64,000 nucleotides of DNA, from contig CABFPE010000697.1 in assembly GCA_900660155.1 (NCBI GenBank), positions 225,998 to 289,997 of the forward strand, given 5' to 3'. A model generated the notes under the pieces. That model was not told where the DNA came from, did no database searches, and saw nothing but the letters and a program-made list of their open reading frames with translations. Position 1 is the stretch's first letter. Each line of letters opens with the position of its first letter. This document shows positions 59,386 through 64,000 of this stretch, in pieces. The stretch comes from Hofstenia miamia (taxonomy: Eukaryota; Xenacoelomorpha; Acoela; Hofsteniidae). Position numbers and translations under genes: made by a program.

Positions 59386-59815
59386 CTTAAAATGAATTTA
59401 TTATTTAAAGCTACAAAAATTAACAAATAGATTTAAATTGTTCATATGGACCTGACTAAAACTAAATGATAAAATAACAAAAGTTAATCCAAAACAATAT
59501 TTTAAAACTTCTAGCCCTTAGTTTTGAAATATAGCCGAAATATAGCAACCTTAGTAAACTTATTTCAAAAACCAAATAATTTACTGCAGGCTTAAGCTTA
59601 TTTTATGTAAAAATTCCCGATAAGAAGTATACAGATCTGCGAGTTGCCTTTATTATTTGAAAAACTACCTATGTAAAATGCACTAGTAGAAATAAATTTA
59701 TTGTAAAAAGAATTTGAAAATATACAACCCTGCAGCCTGGTCAGTTGGGTCAATTTGTGTATGAGTTACAAAAGCTATAATGGCATCCAAACACAGCAAT
59801 TCATACATAAATAAA
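59386..59815. other. Intron or upstream DNA of SAMM50
   Basis: No supported frame. The splice acceptor of the 59224-59385 exon is at 59386-59387, so this is intron. Confidence 0.6.
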
Positions 59816-59879
59816 ATATCAAACAGGGTTTTCGAGTCGAGCTCGAGTTATCCGGTCCGAGTTCGAGTTTTTGCGTTTG

Positions 59880-60945
59880 GCGTTCAAGTATTTAACGTGT
59901 GATGCATTAATTATGAGCCACCAATAAAACCTTTTATGAAATAAATGAAATGCCCATAGAAACCTTATATTTTCACAAGAGATAGACAAAATGTTATAGT
60001 ATTCAAGTCGGGGTGTTTTGGCGGGCAGCCTCCGAACTCGTCCTGAAAATGTACTGTAAACAGGTCTCAATAGCTCCTGACTTCGTGTGAACATTTCGAT
60101 GGTACGTTTCATCAATTCCTCTGCATTTTTTGGCTCAAAATTATCAGAGAAGATTGCTGTCTTAGTGATCGCGTGACAATTTTCAATTGGCCGACACTGT
60201 GGGAGATTGGTTGGGTTATCGGTCTTGGGCACAACATTAACTTGTTGGTTTCGAAGATAATTGAGAACCGGAGTTGAGTAATGATATGAGGCTTTGTCAG
60301 GCCAAAACAAAAATTGAGCTATAATGCCATTGTGTCGAAGGAAGGGAAGAAGACGAAGTTGTAAACAGTGCATTTTGTATCTTGGACCATCAATAACGAG
60401 TCCCTGGCTCCATACGCATGCTTCAGACACCCCGCAATCTGAAATGGCATACCAAAATCCCACTTTTAATGGCCATTTTTTAACGGGAACAAATTTAACA
60501 TCATCAGGAGCAGTGTTTAAACGCCTAATTATAGAATCCACGCCCTTGAAACAATGACCTCGTCATCCATTACGACAATTGGAAGTGGAACTTTCCCTGT
60601 CAAATGATTTCGGTACAGACGTGAAACGCAAAGATGGACTTGCTTCTTCTGTGCTTCCTTGCACATGGGCACCTTCTTTCTGTGACAATAGTGAATTCCA
60701 AGATCTCTCTTTAACACTCTTCCTATCGTTGTTTGATGTACATTCATCTTATAAAACACTCGTGAAATCTGCTGTCTTTGAATGCCACTTAATTTTCTTG
60801 TAGCGGAGTTGTGCACACGCATATCAGTAAGTGTACCTTCTTTTTTTAGTCTTCTGGTGACACGATTGACAGACGACTTTGCACAACCAAGTTGCCCTAA
60901 CTTTTCGCGCAGGGTATCCGGTCCAATATCAGGGTACAGCGACAT
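59880..60945 (-). pseudogene. Tc1/mariner-superfamily transposase, broken
   Basis: This cut-and-paste transposase starts with a helix-turn-helix region (LYPDIGPDTLREKLGQLGCA, SSVNRVTRRLKKEGTL; second unit HQTTIGRVLKRDLGIHY). The catalytic core follows: PIVVMDDEVIV (first Asp), then after a frameshift near 60535, TAPDDVKFVPVKKWPLKVGF, FLFWPDKASYHYSTPVLNYL (second Asp) and NLPQCRPIENCHAI (Glu). The spacing between the second Asp and the Glu counts 37, as in the DD37E group. The start near 60980 (MSMIKKAPTT) is also out of frame with the rest, so at least two frameshifts inactivate it. Confidence 0.88.
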
Positions 60946-61145
60946 CAGTTGTTGGTGCCTTTTTAATCATCGACATTTTCTAATGCAAAAAATGAAAGTT
61001 GTGCATAACTGTGTGCCTTTAAATGCATATACACGCGTTAACAACACATCAATCAATATAAAAATGTCATTGGCCGCTAAATTCATGACGTTAAAATTCA
61101 ATATATAAAACACACAAAGTGGCTCATAATTAATGCATCACACGT
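59895..61145 (-). mobile_element. Tc1/mariner-superfamily (DD37E-spaced) element with perfect ends
   Basis: The element is 1251 bp with perfect 27-bp inverted ends beginning ACGTGTGATGCATTAATTAT and TA on both sides (59893-59894, 61146-61147). The transposase is on the minus strand in two main frames (60945-60529 and 60541-59880). Perfect ends, a nearly readable transposase and an insertion into a decayed MITE all point to recent arrival compared with other elements here. Confidence 0.9.
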
Positions 61146-61400
61146 TATTAAAATAAAATTACGAGTTTGATCGAGTTTTTTCTAATTCCGAGTTTTTTAG
61201 GGTAAAAAAAACATTAATTTTACAATAATTCCGATCGATAAAGAAATTGAAATTTAAAATAATTTACATTTTAAGGTATTTTTTGAGTGGATTTTCGATC
61301 GAGTTCGAGTTGTGATGATTTCTCTTCCGAGTTTTTCGATCGAGGTTTGCGAGCTTATTTGAATTTTAACATTCCGAGAACTCGAAAACCTGATATCAAA

Positions 61401-61962
61401 TATATCGAACGACACTAAATTATCACTCACAACAACATCCATTCAAATTATTATAACAAGTCTGATTCCGAATTTTCAAAGTCAACCTCAACTTCTTTTC
61501 AAGTTTAATCGTTTCCAAAAATGACGGAATCATAAATGTCTGGTAATGCCTTAAAAATATATTTTCCTAGTATCAACAGTGATGTTCCGTGGAGCATAAA
61601 ATTATGCGCTAAGCATTTAGCGAATTTAATCTATGAACTTTGATTAATAGACAGAGTTGGAAGTGGGTTATTTTCGCCATCCAAACTCATGATTTTTAAG
61701 ATCCAACCAAAAGTTTTATAAATTGGGACAGTCCAGACCCACATGAAAGTCAAAATATTTTAAAATAAATGTTTAATAGGAGATTATGTCTCAGTGCTAC
61801 TTTATAATTTTCTCGTGTCTGATTGTATTTGTTCACAGCTTTACGATGTTATCAGCAAACAGAGTTGATCTCATCAAGTTCTATACCATTACTTACTCCA
61901 AATGGGGAAAATCCATTGAAATAAGAAAAACAACAATGTGATTTTCCACGATATCCATATCA
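61401..61962. other. Non-coding DNA
   Basis: No supported gene or element between the hAT MITE and the LINE. Confidence 0.5.
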
Positions 61963-64000
61963 ATATTGGAATCCAGCATTAAGGATTTGCACGAAAAGAT
62001 TAGCGACATGGAAAAGATTCTCAAGGTTAATCATACAGCCGTGACTCAAATACGTACTACTCACGCGGATACTCCGCATAGACCAGCTGATCCTCAAGTA
62101 CTTCGCATTCGAGGCTTACCCGAACATACAAGCACCGATAAGGCTGAGTGTCTTAACAGTGATAAAAAGGAAATAGCCGATATTCTTAATTTTCTTACCA
62201 TCAATGCTGAAATTACAAGCGTCGACAGAATTGGGAAACCTTCTCAAAAGTACTCTCGGATAGTTTTAGTAAAATTGTCATCTGCATGGGATGTTAGACT
62301 GATATTAGCTTCTGCAGCGAAACTGAAGAATTACTCACACGTGATTTATCAAGCACCGAGGCCTCTAAAGAGAAAAAATGCCTGAAGCGACGATACGAGT
62401 TAATTCAGCAGGGTATTTATCAGAAGGATACGCTACGCATACGTAACCAAACGCTNTGGATCCGGGAAACAAGAGGGCATTGAGAGACTATTGTGCACTT
62501 TTGAGAGTTTGGAAGAAGCAGCTGATACCATTGCTGAGTATTTTCATTCAACCATGTGTGTCAATAATTCATCTTACGATTTGGACTATATGAATACAAA
62601 ATATTGGAATCCAGCATTAAGGATTTGCACGAAAAGATTAGCGACATGGAAAAGATTCTCAAGGTTAATCATACAGCCGTGACTCAAATACGTACTACTC
62701 ACGCGGATACTTCGCATAGACCAGCTGATCCTCAAGTACTTCGCATTCGAGGCTTACCCAAACATACAAGCACCGATAAGGCTGAGTGTCTTAACAGTGA
62801 TAAAAAGGAAATAGCCGATATTCTTAATTTTCTTACTATCAATGCTGAAATTACAAGTGTCGACAGTCACAGCTTTCTCAAATCCTTGTATGACTTCGAT
62901 TTCCGATCACTTTACTTCACTGACGACATTGACAAAAAGGTTGAGATATTTTACTGTCCTCTCAACTCGGCAATGTCAAATATACCTAAGAAAATGGTTC
63001 AAGTTGCATCTAAAGATCCTTCTTGTAAAATTCCTCTCCTGAATCTGCTGGAACATAACAAAGATGTGGCTTTTATTAGCGGCGGGAATCCTGAACATTA
63101 TGGGCAGGCATGTCTGAAATACGATTCTGCTGTTATTTCGGCCAAACGTTCGTGGTATAGAAAATGTAGAAAGGCCGACAAGATGTGGAATACCGTCCAT
63201 GAAGTTAATGGATCCGGGAAACAAGAGGGCATTGAGAGACTATTGTGCACTTTTCAGAGTTTGGAAGAAGCAGCTAATACCATTGCTGAGTATTTTCATT
63301 CAACCATGTGTGTCAATAATTCATCTTACGATTTGGACTATATGAATACAAACGACGACGTACCTCTATCCGCTGACTGGTTTACCACACCTTATGAAAC
63401 GTATAGTTACCTCTATAACATAAACCTGCAGAAATCTATGGGCAGTGATCGTATACCGACGAAATTATATAGGGAAGCTGCTATCTTTTTGCTGACCCGA
63501 TGTGTAACATAATAAACAGTGCACTTGAACTAAAGAGCTTTCCTAAGGTCTGGAAGGTGAGTGATATTATTCCCCTACCCAAGGTTCAGCAGCCTACCAT
63601 TCAAGAACTTAGACCAATATCACTACTGCCTATACCTGAAAAGTTCATGGAATCTGTCATCCTGAAAACTTTTAAAAGAACACTTATCTCACTGATCGAT
63701 AAACACCAATACGCATATTTACCAAATTCTTCAACTACTATAGCTCTTATTAAAATCATGGATACTATTACTTATCATCTCGACAACAATGCAGATGTTG
63801 TTATATTACAAACGTTTGATATAAGCAAAGCGTTTGACAGTGTTTCAAACGATTTACTGCTCAATCGTCTTTACAAATGCGGCCTTCCACGTGTTTTCAT
63901 AGCTCTTATGTCATCCTACCTCAGAGACAGACAATTTCGCGTGCGGGTATCGGGCCACAGAAGCAGATTCTTTACGACGACATGTGGAATTCCTCAAGGA
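61963..64000 (+). mobile_element. LINE with RRM-like ORF1 and reverse transcriptase, locally duplicated, runs off the window
   Basis: Block A (61963-62228) encodes the N-terminal half of an RRM-like ORF1 protein (VLRIRGLPEHTSTDKAE, KKEIADILNFLTINAEITSV); copy 1 continues with DRIGKPSQKYSRIVLVKLSS to a stop near 62384. Block B (62458-62600) encodes part of the ORF2 linker. Block A then recurs at 62601-62866 (four differences in 266) and block B at 63209-63351 (two differences in 143). From 63344 on, the reverse transcriptase follows: SMGSDRIPTKLYREAA, then after a frameshift near 63490 VSDIIPLPKVQQPT, LRPISLLPIPEKFMESVIL, QTFDISKAFDSVSND (block A Asp) and TTCGIPQG. The endonuclease is missing from both copies. 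A single N at 62457 marks a join in the assembly. Confidence 0.8.
62601..63512 (+). pseudogene. In-frame fusion of LINE ORF1 N-terminus to the ORF2 linker
   Basis: One frame of about 300 residues reads across the deletion: ORF1 residues up to NAEITSVDS, then directly FLKSLYDFDFRSLYFTDDID and the linker before the reverse transcriptase (KSMGSDRIPTKLYREAAIFL). The rest of ORF1 and the whole endonuclease are missing. The frame starts at a TTG rather than ATG, so the true start is outside the repeat or lost. It stops at 63510-63512 by a frameshift, and the reverse transcriptase goes on in the next frame. Confidence 0.7.

Larger units (their letters stand above)
59824..61392. mobile_element. hAT-type MITE with exact 8-bp target duplication, split by an insertion
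   Basis: The ends are CAGGGTTTTCGAGT (left) and, reversed, CAGGTTTTCGAGT (right). Exactly the same 8 bases, ATATCAAA, flank it at 59816-59823 and 61393-61400. CAGGG-type ends and an 8-bp duplication are hAT hallmarks. The interior repeats CGAGTTCGAGTTTTT-like words. Without the 59893-61147 insert it is about 315 bp and non-coding. Confidence 0.85.

Noticed and set aside
60324-61108. Plus-strand frames across the 59.9-61.1 kb element
   Set aside because: Antisense of the transposase; no motifs of their own.
1-64000. tRNA, rRNA, paired LTRs, and capsid- or envelope-bearing elements
   Set aside because: Looked for by eye and not seen; a weak tRNA or diverged solo LTR could still be missed.

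Overview
The window is nuclear DNA of an AT-rich invertebrate animal, too degraded and repeat-rich to assign to a phylum. Three things point that way: one recognisable spliced mitochondrial gene (SAMM50) with GT-AG introns, many (TA)n microsatellites, and at least five lineages of non-LTR retrotransposon plus piggyBac, Tc1/mariner, hAT, Ginger-like and foldback DNA elements. There are two assembly gaps (145 N at 28506-28650, exactly 1000 N at 40317-41316) and two single N bases (16774, 62457). No tRNA, rRNA, CRISPR array or paired LTRs were seen.

Layout. 1-5.5 kb is a pile of LINE fragments: the endonuclease end of a Dong/R4-like element, a CR1/Jockey-group reverse transcriptase with a TTA tail, the 5' part of an SGNH-esterase LINE with a 2A-like peptide, and a second Dong/R4-like copy lying between two TAA microsatellites. 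5.5-35 kb is mostly non-coding and holds inverted-repeat elements, a broken Ginger-like transposon (13.5-14.6 kb), three copies of a GGGTCG-rich MITE (20.3, 22.1, 26.2 kb), a broken Tc1 transposase (24.1-24.8 kb), one unidentified 177-residue open frame (29.2 kb) and two candidate host exons (12.84-12.96 kb minus, 35.0 kb plus). 35.9-48.1 kb is a LINE cluster: fragments on the plus strand, then three minus-strand LINEs, the last about 4 kb and nearly full length (SGNH ORF1, 2A, endonuclease, reverse transcriptase). A piggyBac 3' end follows (48.18-49.06 kb).

49.6-59.4 kb holds the last four coding exons of SAMM50 on the minus strand, with matching intron phases, the Omp85 VRGF motif and a C-terminal beta-signal. 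Its introns contain a deleted mariner, a foldback MITE, a Ginger-like remnant and a TTAA-flanked MITE nested inside another MITE. Upstream, 59.82-61.39 kb is a hAT-type MITE with an exact 8-bp target duplication, itself split by a Tc1/mariner-superfamily element with perfect 27-bp ends. 61.96-64 kb is another LINE, partly duplicated next to a single N.

The best leads are four 2A-like peptides in four LINE copies, each after a hydrophobic stretch and in several sequence variants; the nested transposons whose target duplications give an insertion order; the Dong-like copy between TAA repeats; and the unidentified 29.2-kb frame. I found no convincing novel multi-gene system.
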